The notes beneath the pieces were generated by a model. That model did not search any database, had not been told where the DNA came from, and was given only the letters and a program-made list of their open reading frames with translations. 64,000 nucleotides of DNA from JAKFWI01 sp035549875. GTDB taxonomy: Bacteria; Pseudomonadota; Alphaproteobacteria; Caulobacterales; Aquidulcibacteraceae. A program made the translations under genes and the position numbers. The stretch spans positions 1-64,000 of the forward strand of contig DASZPV010000077.1 in assembly GCA_035549875.1 (NCBI GenBank), in the 5' to 3' direction. Of this stretch, positions 1 to 8,603 are shown in pieces; position 1 is the first letter of the stretch, and the number at the start of each line of letters is the position of its first letter.

Positions 1-113
1 GGGAGATCGATCTTGCGCTCAACACGAGTTGAAGCGCGGGAAAAGCCGGATCGTCCGCACACGGAGCGCAAGCCCGTGAACGCGAAACTGCGCCCAATCG
101 GACCGCCCGCACC

Positions 114-1460
114 CTACCGCTCAGCCCCCTCATCCGCGTACGGATTTTTGCTCTCGCGCACGATCAGCCTGATCGCGGCGCCGCCGAGGTTGAACGCGTC
201 GCGGATGCCATTGACCAGATAGCGCCGGTAATGCTCGGGCAATTCCGTGCCGCGCGAGGATATCAGCACGAACGTCGGCGGGCGCGATTTGATCTGGGCG
301 ATGTAGCGCGGCTTGATCGGGCGGCCATGCACGGCAGGCGGCGGATGCTTTTCGATCGCGTGGCGAAGCCAGCGGTTGAGGTCAGGCGTTTTGACGCGCG
401 CGTTCCAGTCCTTGTGCGCTTCGCTTACCGCTTCCATGAGCGGGCTCAACCCCTGCCCGCCGAGCGCCGAAACGCGCACGATCGGCGTGCCGCGCAATTG
501 CGGCAGCGCTTCATCCGCGCGCAATTTCAATTCCTTGAACCGGGCCTGCGGGTCTTTCGCCATATCCCATTTCGCGAGCACATAAATCAGCGCCCGCCCC
601 TCGCGCGAGACCAGATCGGCGATCGTCAAATCCTGCCGCTCGAACGCCTCGGCCTGATCCATCACCAGCGCGCAGACCTGGCCAAAGCGGATCGAGCGGA
701 TCGTATCGGCGACGGAGAGATGTTCGAGCTTTCCCTCGACCTTCGCCTTGCGCCGCATGCCCGCGGTATCGACCAGTTCGTATTCCTTGCCGCCCCAGTT
801 GAAGAAGGCGGAGATCGCGTCGCGCGTAATGCCCGCCTCCGGCCCCGTCAGCATCCGATCTTCGCCGAGCAGGGCGTTCACCAAAGTCGATTTGCCGGCG
901 TTCGGGCGGCCGATGATCGACAGCTTGAGCGGTTTTTCGCCGTGAACCAGATCGTTCGGTTCGTTGTTGGGCGCGGCGACGATCAGCGCCTGGAAGAGGT
1001 CGGAGAGGCCATCGCCCTCCTCCCCCGAGATCGCCAGCGGATCGCCAAGGCCGAGCGAATAGGATTCATAGACGCCCGCATCGCCCGCCGCGCCCTCGCA
1101 TTTGTTCGCCGCGAGAATGACCGGCTTGCTGGTCTTGCGCAAAAGCGCGGCGAAATGCTCGTCCAGCGGCGTCACGCCCGCGCGCGCATCAATCAGGAAC
1201 AAGATCACGTCGGCTTCGGCGATCGCCGCCTCGGTCTGGGCGCGCATGCGCGCCTCCAGCGAGGTATCGTGCACGTCCTCGAAGCCGGCGGTGTCGATCA
1301 ATTCGAGATCGAGATCGCCCAGGCGCCCGCGCGCATGCTTGCGGTCGCGCGTGACGCCGGGAATGGCGTCGACGATCGCCAACTTGGCCCCGGCGAGGCG
1401 GTTAAACAGCGTCGATTTGCCGACATTCGGCCGTCCGACGATCGCGAGCTTCAGGGGCAT
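114..1460 (-). CDS. der: Ribosome biogenesis GTPase Der (EngA)
   Basis: Double-GTPase that assists 50S subunit maturation. The 448-residue protein has two tandem Era-like G domains: a P-loop GRPNVGKST near residue 8 and a second GRPNAGKST near residue 184, each followed by a DTAG switch motif, then a C-terminal KH-like domain ending in a basic tail. Length is normal for the family. It is the last gene of a leftward group with the BamB-like and TPR genes, and der next to bamB is a common bacterial arrangement. The function is established for the family; the assignment rests on full-length motif agreement. Confidence 0.97.
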   Translation of the reverse strand: MPLKLAIVGRPNVGKSTLFNRLAGAKLAIVDAIPGVTRDRKHARGRLGDLDLELIDTAGFEDVHDTSLEARMRAQTEAAIAEADVILFLIDARAGVTPLDEHFAALLRKTSKPVILAANKCEGAAGDAGVYESYSLGLGDPLAISGEEGDGLSDLFQALIVAAPNNEPNDLVHGEKPLKLSIIGRPNAGKSTLVNALLGEDRMLTGPEAGITRDAISAFFNWGGKEYELVDTAGMRRKAKVEGKLEHLSVADTIRSIRFGQVCALVMDQAEAFERQDLTIADLVSREGRALIYVLAKWDMAKDPQARFKELKLRADEALPQLRGTPIVRVSALGGQGLSPLMEAVSEAHKDWNARVKTPDLNRWLRHAIEKHPPPAVHGRPIKPRYIAQIKSRPPTFVLISSRGTELPEHYRRYLVNGIRDAFNLGGAAIRLIVRESKNPYADEGAER

Positions 1461-1508
1461 CGGACTTTCTTGGCTTCGGCTTTCTTGGCGCGCGCTAGCG
1501 CCTTTCGC

Positions 1509-2831
1509 TCAGCGAAGCGCGACGAGTTGGCCTTTGTTGTTGACGAGATAGACTGTCCCGTTGGCGGCGATCGGCGGCACGAACACGGAATCGCCCACTT
1601 TGATCGTGCGTTTGACCACGCCATCGGCCGGCGAAACCAGCACCGCTTCACCCTCGGACGAGGCCAGGAAGAGGCTGCCGCCGACCATGATCGGACCGGT
1701 CCAGACGATACGGTGCTTTTTCTTCTTCTCGTTTTCGTAGCGCGGCAATTGCTTGACCCAGAAGGCGCCGCCCGTGGCTTTGTCGATCGCGGCCAGATCG
1801 CCTTCAACGGTAACAACGTAGATCGTGTCGCCGACGACACACGGTGTTTGCGTCGAGGCCAGCAGACGCGACCAGATACGCTGGCCGGACCGCTCGTCCA
1901 CCGCCGCGAGTACGCCCGAATGGCTGGCCGCGTAGATCACGCCATCGGAAATCACCGGCCGGCCCGCGATGTCGTTAATCGCCGAAAGCGAAGTGAATTT
2001 CGCCGGACGGTTCAACTGGTCGGACCAGAGGCGGTGGCCGTTGGCCGTGAGGAAGGCCATCAGTTCGCCCGAGGCGAACGGCGCAACGACAGTGTCGCCA
2101 ACGACCGCCGGGCTCGATGCGGCGAGAATGCGCGCAGGCTCGGCGATGGCCTGATAGGTCCATTGCACCTTGCCACTGGCGCCGTCGAGCGCCTGCAATT
2201 CGCTGTCCGTGGTAACGGCATAGACGCGCCCGCCCGCAACTGTCGGCGCGGCATGGAACGGCACGCCGGCCTCGGCGCGCCACAACACCTCGCCGTCCTC
2301 CGGCTTCAAGGCCACGACCGCGCCAAAGCCAGTCGTTGCGTAAACCCGCCCATCCGAGACGGCGACGCCGCCGCCCAGCGCGTTCTTGTCTTCGCTCTTG
2401 GGCGTGCGCAGCGCCTTGGACCACAGCTTACGGCCCGAGCCCGCGTCCAGCGCGCGCAGAGTTTGCCCGGCGTCGATGATGAATATCTTGCCGTCTGCAA
2501 TAACCGGCGGGGCCGAAAGATAGGATTTGCCCGACGAGCCGTCTCCGGCGCTTTCGCGCCAGGCCACCTTCAGATCGTCGCCGACCTGGATATTGCCGGG
2601 GGCGTTGCTGGTCGGGCCGCCGGGCTGAGACCAGTCCTTCGCATCCACCGCCGCAGGAACGCTTGGCGTGCGCCCGGCGAGCTTGGTGTCGGGAACCAGA
2701 GTCTGTTCAAACGCCAGGATTGAAATGCGCCCTTCTTCGGAAATCTCGGGCGTTTTCGGCTTGGTCTTAAGCACGCTGCATCCCGCAACGAGGACGAGCG
2801 CAAGGACCACCGTTGTGCGGTGCGCGTTCAT
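1509..2831 (-). CDS. bamB: BamB-like outer-membrane assembly lipoprotein (PQQ-like beta-propeller)
   Basis: Predicted lipoprotein of the BAM complex, which inserts beta-barrel proteins in the outer membrane. The 440-residue protein starts with a short hydrophobic segment and lipobox LVAGC (Cys19). After it come repeated PQQ-like blades of the type 'G.vya...G.v.ALd..tG...W', for example around residues 120, 165 and 200, as expected of an eight-bladed propeller. The start codon overlaps the stop of the upstream TPR gene (ATGA), implying translational coupling, and der follows. Other PQQ-propeller lipoproteins look similar, but the neighbourhood supports BamB. Confidence 0.85.
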   Translation of the reverse strand: MNAHRTTVVLALVLVAGCSVLKTKPKTPEISEEGRISILAFEQTLVPDTKLAGRTPSVPAAVDAKDWSQPGGPTSNAPGNIQVGDDLKVAWRESAGDGSSGKSYLSAPPVIADGKIFIIDAGQTLRALDAGSGRKLWSKALRTPKSEDKNALGGGVAVSDGRVYATTGFGAVVALKPEDGEVLWRAEAGVPFHAAPTVAGGRVYAVTTDSELQALDGASGKVQWTYQAIAEPARILAASSPAVVGDTVVAPFASGELMAFLTANGHRLWSDQLNRPAKFTSLSAINDIAGRPVISDGVIYAASHSGVLAAVDERSGQRIWSRLLASTQTPCVVGDTIYVVTVEGDLAAIDKATGGAFWVKQLPRYENEKKKKHRIVWTGPIMVGGSLFLASSEGEAVLVSPADGVVKRTIKVGDSVFVPPIAANGTVYLVNNKGQLVALR

Positions 2832-3523
2832 TTCTGCTCTCCCGGTTTGCTGGATGGCGCGTCGGCGGGGGCGGCGCCCTGCGGCGCCGGCCCGATTACG
2901 GCAAGCGCGCTTCGCGCGCGGCCCTGTATGGAGCGCGGCACATCGACCGCGATCGACAGGAAGTCAAATTCTTCGCGGGCCTTCGCCAGATCGCCGGCGC
3001 CGTACGCCTGCATTGCGCGCAATTCCCGCGCCTGGAAAGCAAACGGACCGCCTTCGTCAATCAGCGGTTTCAGGCGCTTTTCGAGGCCGGCCGGTTCGAG
3101 ATCGGCGGCGATATAAGCGGCCCTGAGGCGGGCGACGTCGCGATATTCCTTTGTCGGCGAAGCGGCCGCAGCGCGATCATATGCTTCCAGCGCGCCCTTG
3201 GCGTCGCCCCGCTCAGACCGCGCGCCGCCAAGCGCAATGAGCGCCGAGGTCTTGTATCCGGCCGGCGCGCCGTTTGCGATTTCGGACAACTGTTTTTCGG
3301 CCTCTGGAAAGTTGTGCGCCTGCAATAGCGCCGCGGCGTCTTCCATCCGCACGGCATAGCTGCCGGCATGGTTCATGTCCCACGCCCGCCAGGCCTGATA
3401 ACCGCCCACCGCCGCGAGTATGAGCACCACGCCCGCGCCCAGCGCGACCGCGTTCTTCTGGAAGAACTCGGCGTATTTATCGCGCCGCAGGCCTTCTTCT
3501 ACTTCCTCGAATACGTCGCTCAC
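2828..3523 (-). CDS. YfgM/TPR-type inner-membrane protein
   Basis: Membrane-anchored tetratricopeptide protein of the YfgM type, a family linked to SecYEG and BAM-dependent export. An N-terminal acidic/basic helix (DVFEEVEEGLRRDK) is followed by one transmembrane helix (about residues 27-45), then periplasmic TPR-like helices and an Ala/Pro-rich tail. I chose the GTG at 3523 because AAAGG lies seven bases upstream; an in-frame GTG at 3538 would add five residues. It is the first gene of the TPR-bamB-der group. Exact function in this organism is inferred from family and neighbours. Confidence 0.75.
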   Translation of the reverse strand: MSDVFEEVEEGLRRDKYAEFFQKNAVALGAGVVLILAAVGGYQAWRAWDMNHAGSYAVRMEDAAALLQAHNFPEAEKQLSEIANGAPAGYKTSALIALGGARSERGDAKGALEAYDRAAAASPTKEYRDVARLRAAYIAADLEPAGLEKRLKPLIDEGGPFAFQARELRAMQAYGAGDLAKAREEFDFLSIAVDVPRSIQGRARSALAVIGPAPQGAAPADAPSSKPGEQK

Positions 3524-3574
3524 CAAGCGGCCTTTCACTCATCCTGCCAGCGGGGGGCATGCGGGCGCGGGAAC

Positions 3575-4438
3575 CTAGCCGCGCTCGCCCTCCCCGGCAA
3601 CGCGCCGCTGAGGCGCCCGCAAGGCATAGGTCTCGGCTGCGGCGGGAAAACGGCGGGCCCGGACATCTTCGGCATAGGCGTGGACCGCCGCCTGGACCTG
3701 GCCCCTGATATCGGCATAGCGGCGGACGAACTTGGGCGTCCAGTCGAACAGGCCCAGCAGGTCGTCGGTCACCAGGATCTGGCCATCGCAGGCCGCCGAG
3801 GCCCCAATCCCGATCGTGGGGACCGAAACGGCCTTGGTGACCTCCTCGGCCAGCCCCTCTGCCACCCCCTCCACGACGATGGCGAAGGCCCCGGCCGCCT
3901 CTGCCGCTTTGGCCTCCTCCAACACCAGGAGGCGTTCCTCCTCGGTGCGGCCTTTCGCCCGGAAGCCGCCGTCCACGTTCACCGCCTGGGGCCGCAGCCC
4001 GACATGGGCCATGACCGGGATGCCGCGGGCGACAAGGTATTCGATCGCGCCCGCAACCGCCGGCCCGCTTTCCACCTTCACGGCGGCGCAACCCGTCTCT
4101 TTCATCACGCGGACGGCGTTGGCATAGGCGGTTTCCGGCCCGCCCTCGTAGGAGCCAAAGGGCATATCCACCACGACCATCGCCCGGCGCGCGCCGCGCA
4201 TGACCGCCTGGCCGTGCAGGATCATCATTTCCAGCGTCACGCCGACCGTGTTCGGCAGGCCATGCACGACCATGCCGACGCTATCGCCGACGAGCAGCAG
4301 GTCGCATTCGGCGTCGAGCAATTCGGCCATCGGGGCGGTGTAGGCGGTGAGGCAGACGATCGGCGCGCCGCCCTTGCGGGCGCGGATATCAGCGGCGGTG
4401 ACGGCGCGAACGCTTGCAGTCTGGACTTGCTTGGACAT
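3575..4438 (-). CDS. panB: 3-methyl-2-oxobutanoate hydroxymethyltransferase
   Basis: First committed step of pantothenate/coenzyme A synthesis: transfers a hydroxymethyl group from 5,10-methylene-THF to alpha-ketoisovalerate, giving ketopantoate. The 287-residue cytoplasmic protein shows the family signatures VCLTAYTAPMAELLD near residue 28, VGDSVGMVVHG near 51 (metal-binding Asp), VKVESG near 120 and MAHVGLRPQ near 141, with IGIGASAACDGQILV towards the end. Length is typical (about 265-290). No panC is adjacent, so it appears to stand alone between the TPR-bamB-der group and the ArsC-like gene. Confidence 0.96.
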   Translation of the reverse strand: MSKQVQTASVRAVTAADIRARKGGAPIVCLTAYTAPMAELLDAECDLLLVGDSVGMVVHGLPNTVGVTLEMMILHGQAVMRGARRAMVVVDMPFGSYEGGPETAYANAVRVMKETGCAAVKVESGPAVAGAIEYLVARGIPVMAHVGLRPQAVNVDGGFRAKGRTEEERLLVLEEAKAAEAAGAFAIVVEGVAEGLAEEVTKAVSVPTIGIGASAACDGQILVTDDLLGLFDWTPKFVRRYADIRGQVQAAVHAYAEDVRARRFPAAAETYALRAPQRRVAGEGERG

Positions 4439-4498
4439 GGCCCGCTTTACCGCGCCAATCGCCGCAGGGCCACGAAATACGCCGTCTGGACGCAGTCC

Positions 4499-4864
4499 CT
4501 ATCGGCCAAAATCGCGGAAGGCCTTTTCATACGTATCGAGCTTGTAGCCGAGGATAAGGTCTTTGCCCCGGTCAAGCATGGGGCGCTTGATCATCGAAGG
4601 CTGAGCCAGCATCAGCTCGATCGCCTTGCCCTCGTTGAGGCCTTCCTTGTCGGCGTCCGGCAGCTTGCGGAAGGTCGTGCCGGCGCGGTTAAGGACCGCC
4701 TCCCAGCCGAACTCCTTTACCCAGCGCTCCAACTGCTCGCGCGGCGCGCCCTCGGCTTTGTAGTCGTAGAAATCATATGAGACGTCGTGCTCGTCCAGCC
4801 AGGTGCGCGCCTTCTTGACCGTCTCACAATTCTTGATGCCGTACATAACCACGGTCTTGGCCAT
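4499..4864 (-). CDS. ArsC/Spx-family protein (arsenate reductase-like, YffB type)
   Basis: Thioredoxin-fold protein of the ArsC/Spx superfamily, 121 residues. The N-terminus has MYGIKNCETVKKAR with a single Cys13 in the position of the glutaredoxin-type ArsC nucleophile, and a conserved 'GTTFRKLP' and 'PSMIKRPMLD' region. These features match the YffB/Spx-like branch, whose members are mostly not true arsenate reductases. It stands alone in the core region, far from the ars module at 38-41 kb, so a role in arsenic resistance is doubtful. The substrate is unknown. Confidence 0.85.
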   Translation of the reverse strand: MAKTVVMYGIKNCETVKKARTWLDEHDVSYDFYDYKAEGAPREQLERWVKEFGWEAVLNRAGTTFRKLPDADKEGLNEGKAIELMLAQPSMIKRPMLDRGKDLILGYKLDTYEKAFRDFGR

Positions 4865-4903
4865 TGCCGCTCGCTCCTCGTCGCGCGCATTATTTACCCG
4901 CTA

Positions 4904-5119
4904 TCAGATCTCAAAATCGAGACCAGAATAACGCCGCTCCAGCTCGCCTTTTTCGTTGTAGATGCGAATCTCTACGTCATTGCGCAGGCGCGCGCCGGCA
5001 TAAGCCACATCATCGAGGCGCGCGATCGCCTCTTTTCGGTCGGCAAAGCTGAACAGCACGGCGTCCTTGTAGGTCACGACCCACTTGCCCTGCTGATAAC
5101 GCACTTCGTAGACGATCAT
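4904..5119 (-). CDS. Small DUF2188-like protein
   Basis: A 71-residue soluble protein beginning MIVYEVRYQQGKWVV and containing FADRKEAIARLDDVA, the pattern of DUF2188-type proteins (short beta strands, then a helix, then 'v.I...dGe...R.'). No catalytic motif is visible. The ATG at 5119 is preferred, with AGGG just upstream; a TTG at 5134 would add five residues. Only a 39-base gap separates it from the downstream ArsC-like gene on the same strand, so they may be co-transcribed. Function unknown. Confidence 0.65.
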   Translation of the reverse strand: MIVYEVRYQQGKWVVTYKDAVLFSFADRKEAIARLDDVAYAGARLRNDVEIRIYNEKGELERRYSGLDFEI

Positions 5120-5333
5120 ACGCCCTGTCCACAATGCGTCGAACCGGCGATTTGATTAGCTGCGCTAATCGGCCTCGCCATAACTTCTTACCAGACAAAA
5201 GCTTGCCCGTCAGCGTTTCTAGGCGAGGCGTAGTTTATAAGGGCGCCGGACAACCGGGCCCTCGAAACATTCGGCCCGAAAACTATCTATGACCGACCCC
5301 GCGCCGGCGGGTGCGGAAGGACGAAAACTGAAG

Positions 5334-6287
5334 ATGGCCACCAAAGCCGCCGCCACCGCCAAGACCGTCCAAGCGCCGGGCCTTTCGCCCGCGCGCCTGA
5401 CGCATCTGCAAAGGCTGGAGGCCGAGAGCATCCACATCATGCGCGAAGTCGTCGCCGAAGCTGAAAAGCCAGTGATGCTCTATTCGATCGGCAAGGACAG
5501 CGCGGTCATGCTGCACCTGGCGGCGAAGGCGTTTTACCCGTCGCCGCCGCCGTTTCCGCTGCTGCACGTCGATACGACGTGGAAGTTCAAAGCCATGTAC
5601 GAAATGCGCGAGCGCATGGCCGCCGAACTCGGCTTTGACCTCATCGTCTATAAAAATCCCGAGGCCGAAGCGAAAGGCATCAACCCGTTCGATCACGGCG
5701 CGCTACATACCGATATGTGGAAGACGGAGGGCCTCAAACAGGCGCTCGACAAATATGGCTTCGACGCAGCCTTTGGCGGCGCACGCCGCGACGAGGAAAA
5801 GAGCCGCGCCAAAGAACGCATCTTTTCGTTCCGCTCGGCCAATCACCGCTGGGATCCGAAGAACCAGCGCCCGGAACTCTGGCGGCTCTACAACGCCAAG
5901 AAGCACAAGGGCGAGTCGATCCGCGTGTTCCCGATCTCGAACTGGACCGAACTCGACATCTGGCAATACATTCATCTCGAAAACGTGCCGATCGTGCCGC
6001 TCTATTTCTCCGCGCCGCGCCCTGTGGTGGAGCGCGACGGCGCGCTGATCATGGTCGATGACGAGCGCATGCGGCTCAAACCCGGCGAAAAGCCGATGAT
6101 CAAGAACGTGCGCTTCCGCACGCTCGGCTGCTATCCGCTGACCGGCGCCGTCGAGAGCGACGCGACGACTTTGCCCGAGATCATCCAGGAAATGCTGCTG
6201 ACCACGACTAGCGAACGTCAGGGCCGCGTGATCGATCACGATCAAGCCGCCAGCATGGAGAAGAAGAAGCAGGAGGGCTATTTTTGA
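5334..6287 (+). CDS. cysD: Sulfate adenylyltransferase subunit 2
   Basis: Small catalytic subunit of ATP sulfurylase, making APS from sulfate and ATP with CysN. It is a PP-loop ATPase: the SIGKDSAVMLHLA motif lies near residues 50-62, followed by LLHVDTTWKF, the FGGARRDEEKSRAKERIFS block, and the C-terminal RFRTLGCYPLTGAVES signature. The ATG at 5334 has GGAAGGA upstream; an ATG at 5289 would add 15 residues but lacks a ribosome site. It is followed by cysNC after an unusually long gap of 384 bases filled by repeats. Confidence 0.95.
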   Translation: MATKAAATAKTVQAPGLSPARLTHLQRLEAESIHIMREVVAEAEKPVMLYSIGKDSAVMLHLAAKAFYPSPPPFPLLHVDTTWKFKAMYEMRERMAAELGFDLIVYKNPEAEAKGINPFDHGALHTDMWKTEGLKQALDKYGFDAAFGGARRDEEKSRAKERIFSFRSANHRWDPKNQRPELWRLYNAKKHKGESIRVFPISNWTELDIWQYIHLENVPIVPLYFSAPRPVVERDGALIMVDDERMRLKPGEKPMIKNVRFRTLGCYPLTGAVESDATTLPEIIQEMLLTTTSERQGRVIDHDQAASMEKKKQEGYF

Positions 6288-6310
6288 GGGCCCGTGTTTG
6301 CATTTCTTAT

Positions 6311-6425
6311 CCTTCCCCGTTTACGGGGGAGGTGGCGAGCGAAGCGAGCCGAAGGGGGCAGCGCGCCGCCTCCCCCCTCAGTCATCGCGCTACGCGCGCT
6401 GACAGCTCCCCCGTAAACGGGGGAG
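6311..6425. repeat. REP-like palindromic element 1 in the cysD-cysN gap
   Basis: A 115-base GC-rich unit bounded by two 20-base palindromes: CTTCCCCGTTTACGGGGGAG at 6312-6331 and a perfect version, CTCCCCCGT-AA-ACGGGGGAG, at 6406-6425, which are also inverted copies of each other. The interior carries smaller stems (GGCGAGCGAAGCGAGCC; CGCGCTACGCGCG). The right end supplies GGGGGAG directly in front of the first ATG of the duplicated cysN start. This is the architecture of dispersed REP/RPE-like repeats of proteobacteria. Family membership is inferred; nothing here encodes a transposase. Confidence 0.7.
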
Positions 6426-6427
6426 CA

Positions 6428-6708
6428 TGATGGCCCACGTTTCCGACCTCATCGCCGAAGACATCGTCCTTCTTTCTTCCAGCTTCGCGATTACGCGCCT
6501 TCCTCCCCCCTCGTGGGGGAGGATTGAGGTGGGGGGGAACCACGGATCGGGTGCGCGCCGCCTCAAAAATGTTGCGCTTGAACGATCCCGCGTTCCCCCC
6601 ACCCCTAGCCCCTCCCCACGAGGGGGAGGGGAAGCGCATGCTTGCGCAGCGAATACGCAGAGCGCGCGCTGATGGCCCACGTTTCCGACCTCATCGCCGA
6701 AGACATCG
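6428..6708. repeat. Palindromic element 2 inserted at cysN start, flanked by 39-base direct repeats
   Basis: A 39-base sequence (TGATGGCCCACG...GACATCG) occurs at 6428-6466 and again at 6670-6708. It contains the cysN start codon and its first 12 codons. The 203 bases between the copies carry a long inverted repeat: 6502-6540 pairs with 6592-6631, rich in CCTCCCC/GGGGAGG. The simplest reading is that a non-autonomous palindromic element inserted at the cysN start and duplicated its target; a local duplication is the alternative. The right-hand copy is the one continuous with the CysN coding frame. Confidence 0.75.
6430..6672 (+). other. Upstream ORF made from the displaced cysN start
   Basis: The left copy of the duplicated cysN start opens a reading frame of about 80 codons. 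Its first 12 codons are those of CysN and the rest runs through the palindromic element. It ends at TGA 6670-6672, which overlaps the ATG of intact cysN at 6672 (TGATG). A GGGGGAG sits just upstream of its start. It may therefore be translated and couple ribosomes to cysN. The peptide after residue 12 is low-complexity and has no likely function of its own. Confidence 0.45.
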
Positions 6709-8588
6709 GCGCGTATCTTCAGCAACATCAGCACAAATCTTTGCTGCGCTTCATCACCTGCGGCAGCGTCGATGATGGCAAGTCCACTTTGATCGGGCGC
6801 CTGCTCTACGATTCGAAGATGATCTTTGAAGATCAGATGGCGGCGCTGGAGGCCGATTCCAAAAAAGTCGGCACGCAGGGCGGCGAGATTGATTTCGCGC
6901 TGCTGGTCGATGGCCTCGCCGCCGAGCGCGAACAGGGCATCACGATCGACGTCGCCTATCGTTTTTTCTCCACCGACAAACGCAAATTCATTGTCGCCGA
7001 CACGCCCGGCCACGAACAATACACGCGCAACATGGTCACCGGCGCCTCGACCGCCGATCTGGCGGTCATTCTGATCGATGCGCGCAAGGGCGTGCTGACG
7101 CAGACGCGCCGGCATTCCTATCTGGTTTCGCTGATGGGCATCCGCCATGTCGTGCTGGCGGTGAACAAGATGGATCTGATCGCCTGGGATCGCGCGAAAT
7201 TCGACGCGATCGTCGCCGAATACACGGCGTTCGGCGCGCAGATCGGCATCAAGAATTTCCTTGCGATCCCGCTTTCAGGACTCAAAGGCGATAACGTCGC
7301 CGCCAAGAGCAACGCCGCGCCCTGGTACAAGGGGCCGACGCTGATGGAGCATCTGGAAACCGTCGAGATCGACGATGAGCGCCGCGCCGCCGGCCCGTTC
7401 CGCATGCCGGTGCAATGGGTGAACCGCCCCAATCTGGATTTTCGCGGCTTTGCCGGCCTGATCGCCGGCGGCCGCGTGCGGCCGCGCGACAAGATACGCG
7501 TGCTGCCCTCTGGCAAAACCAGCACCGTCTCGCGCATCGTAACCAAGGACGGCGATCTTGACGAAGCTGTCGCCGGCCAGTCCGTTACGCTGACCTTCGC
7601 CGACGAGATCGATTGTTCGCGGGGCGATGTGATTTCCATCGCCGACGATCCGCCGGAAGCGGCGGACCAATTTGAAACGACGATCATCTGGATGGCAGAG
7701 CAACAATTGCTGCCGGGCCGGCCCTACTGGCTGAAGATCGGCGCCAAGACGGTTTTGGCGCAGGTGACCGAGCTAAAATACAAGGTGAACGTCAACACGC
7801 TCGAACATCAGGCCGGCAAGGTGCTGGACCTCAACGAGATCGGCGTGTGCAACGTCAGCGTCGATCAGCCCGTGGCGTTCGACCCTTATACGGCCAACCA
7901 GGACATGGGCGGCTTCATCCTGATCGACCGAATGACCAATGCGACCGTCGCTGCGGGGCTGATACATTTCGCCCTGCGGCGGTCGCAGAACGTGCACTGG
8001 CAGGCGCTCGACGTGACGCGCGAAGCGCGCGCAGAGTTGAATGGCCACAAGGCGGCGGTGCTGTGGTTCACCGGTCTTTCCGGCGCGGGAAAATCCACCA
8101 TCGCCAATCTGGTCGAAAAGCGCCTGCATTCACTCGGCAAGCGTACGATTCTGCTGGACGGCGACAACGTGCGGCACGGACTAAACCGCGATCTGGGCTT
8201 TACCGATTCCGACCGCGTGGAGAATATCCGGCGCGTCGCCGAAGTCGCCCGGCTGATGACGGATGCGGGCCTGATCGTGCTCGTCTCGTTTATTTCGCCA
8301 TTTCGCGCCGAGCGTCAGATGGCGCGCGCGCTGATGCAGCCGGGCGAATTTTATGAAGTGTTCGTCGATACGCCGCTGGCCGAAGCCGAAAAGCGCGATG
8401 TGAAGGGGCTTTATCAGAAAGCGCGCGCCGGTGAATTGCAGAACTTCACCGGCATCTCCAGCCCATACGAAGCGCCGGAAAATCCGGAAATCCGCATCGA
8501 CACAACCAAAATGGACGCCACCGCCGCTGCGGAGTTCATCACCTCGCACCTGCTGGGCGAAAACCTTTACGACGGGGCCGGAATCTAG
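6672..8588 (+). CDS. cysNC: Bifunctional sulfate adenylyltransferase subunit 1 / adenylylsulfate kinase
   Basis: CysN (GTPase regulatory subunit of ATP sulfurylase) fused to CysC (APS kinase), giving PAPS. The 638-residue protein has GSVDDGKST at about residue 31, DTPGHEQYTRNM near 112 and NKMD for the EF-Tu-like G domain. After the beta-barrel domains comes a second P-loop, GLSGAGKST, near 468, followed by LDGDNVRHGLNRDLGF, the APS kinase signature. The start at 6672 is fixed by the duplicated sequence and by homology; there is no strong Shine-Dalgarno, so coupling to the upstream frame (TGATG) is likely. It pairs with cysD. Confidence 0.95.
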   Translation: MAHVSDLIAEDIGAYLQQHQHKSLLRFITCGSVDDGKSTLIGRLLYDSKMIFEDQMAALEADSKKVGTQGGEIDFALLVDGLAAEREQGITIDVAYRFFSTDKRKFIVADTPGHEQYTRNMVTGASTADLAVILIDARKGVLTQTRRHSYLVSLMGIRHVVLAVNKMDLIAWDRAKFDAIVAEYTAFGAQIGIKNFLAIPLSGLKGDNVAAKSNAAPWYKGPTLMEHLETVEIDDERRAAGPFRMPVQWVNRPNLDFRGFAGLIAGGRVRPRDKIRVLPSGKTSTVSRIVTKDGDLDEAVAGQSVTLTFADEIDCSRGDVISIADDPPEAADQFETTIIWMAEQQLLPGRPYWLKIGAKTVLAQVTELKYKVNVNTLEHQAGKVLDLNEIGVCNVSVDQPVAFDPYTANQDMGGFILIDRMTNATVAAGLIHFALRRSQNVHWQALDVTREARAELNGHKAAVLWFTGLSGAGKSTIANLVEKRLHSLGKRTILLDGDNVRHGLNRDLGFTDSDRVENIRRVAEVARLMTDAGLIVLVSFISPFRAERQMARALMQPGEFYEVFVDTPLAEAEKRDVKGLYQKARAGELQNFTGISSPYEAPENPEIRIDTTKMDATAAAEFITSHLLGENLYDGAGI

Positions 8589-8603
8589 CCTGCCTCGCGC
8601 GCC

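Noticed and set aside
1..113. Possible gene at the left edge
   Set aside because: A 69-codon frame overlaps the der 3' end antisense and has no coding character; nothing recognised in these bases.
231..2723. Open frame of 830 codons antisense to der and bamB
   Set aside because: Arg/His-rich composition, no recognisable domain, and it lies opposite two well-supported genes; a GC-rich shadow frame.
3368..4780. Open frame of 470 codons antisense to the TPR, panB and ArsC-like genes
   Set aside because: Shadow of panB and its neighbours; composition is not protein-like.
4499..4864. Third arsenate reductase of the ars system
   Set aside because: It belongs to the Spx/YffB-like branch and lies in the core region over 33 kb from the ars operon, without other arsenic genes.
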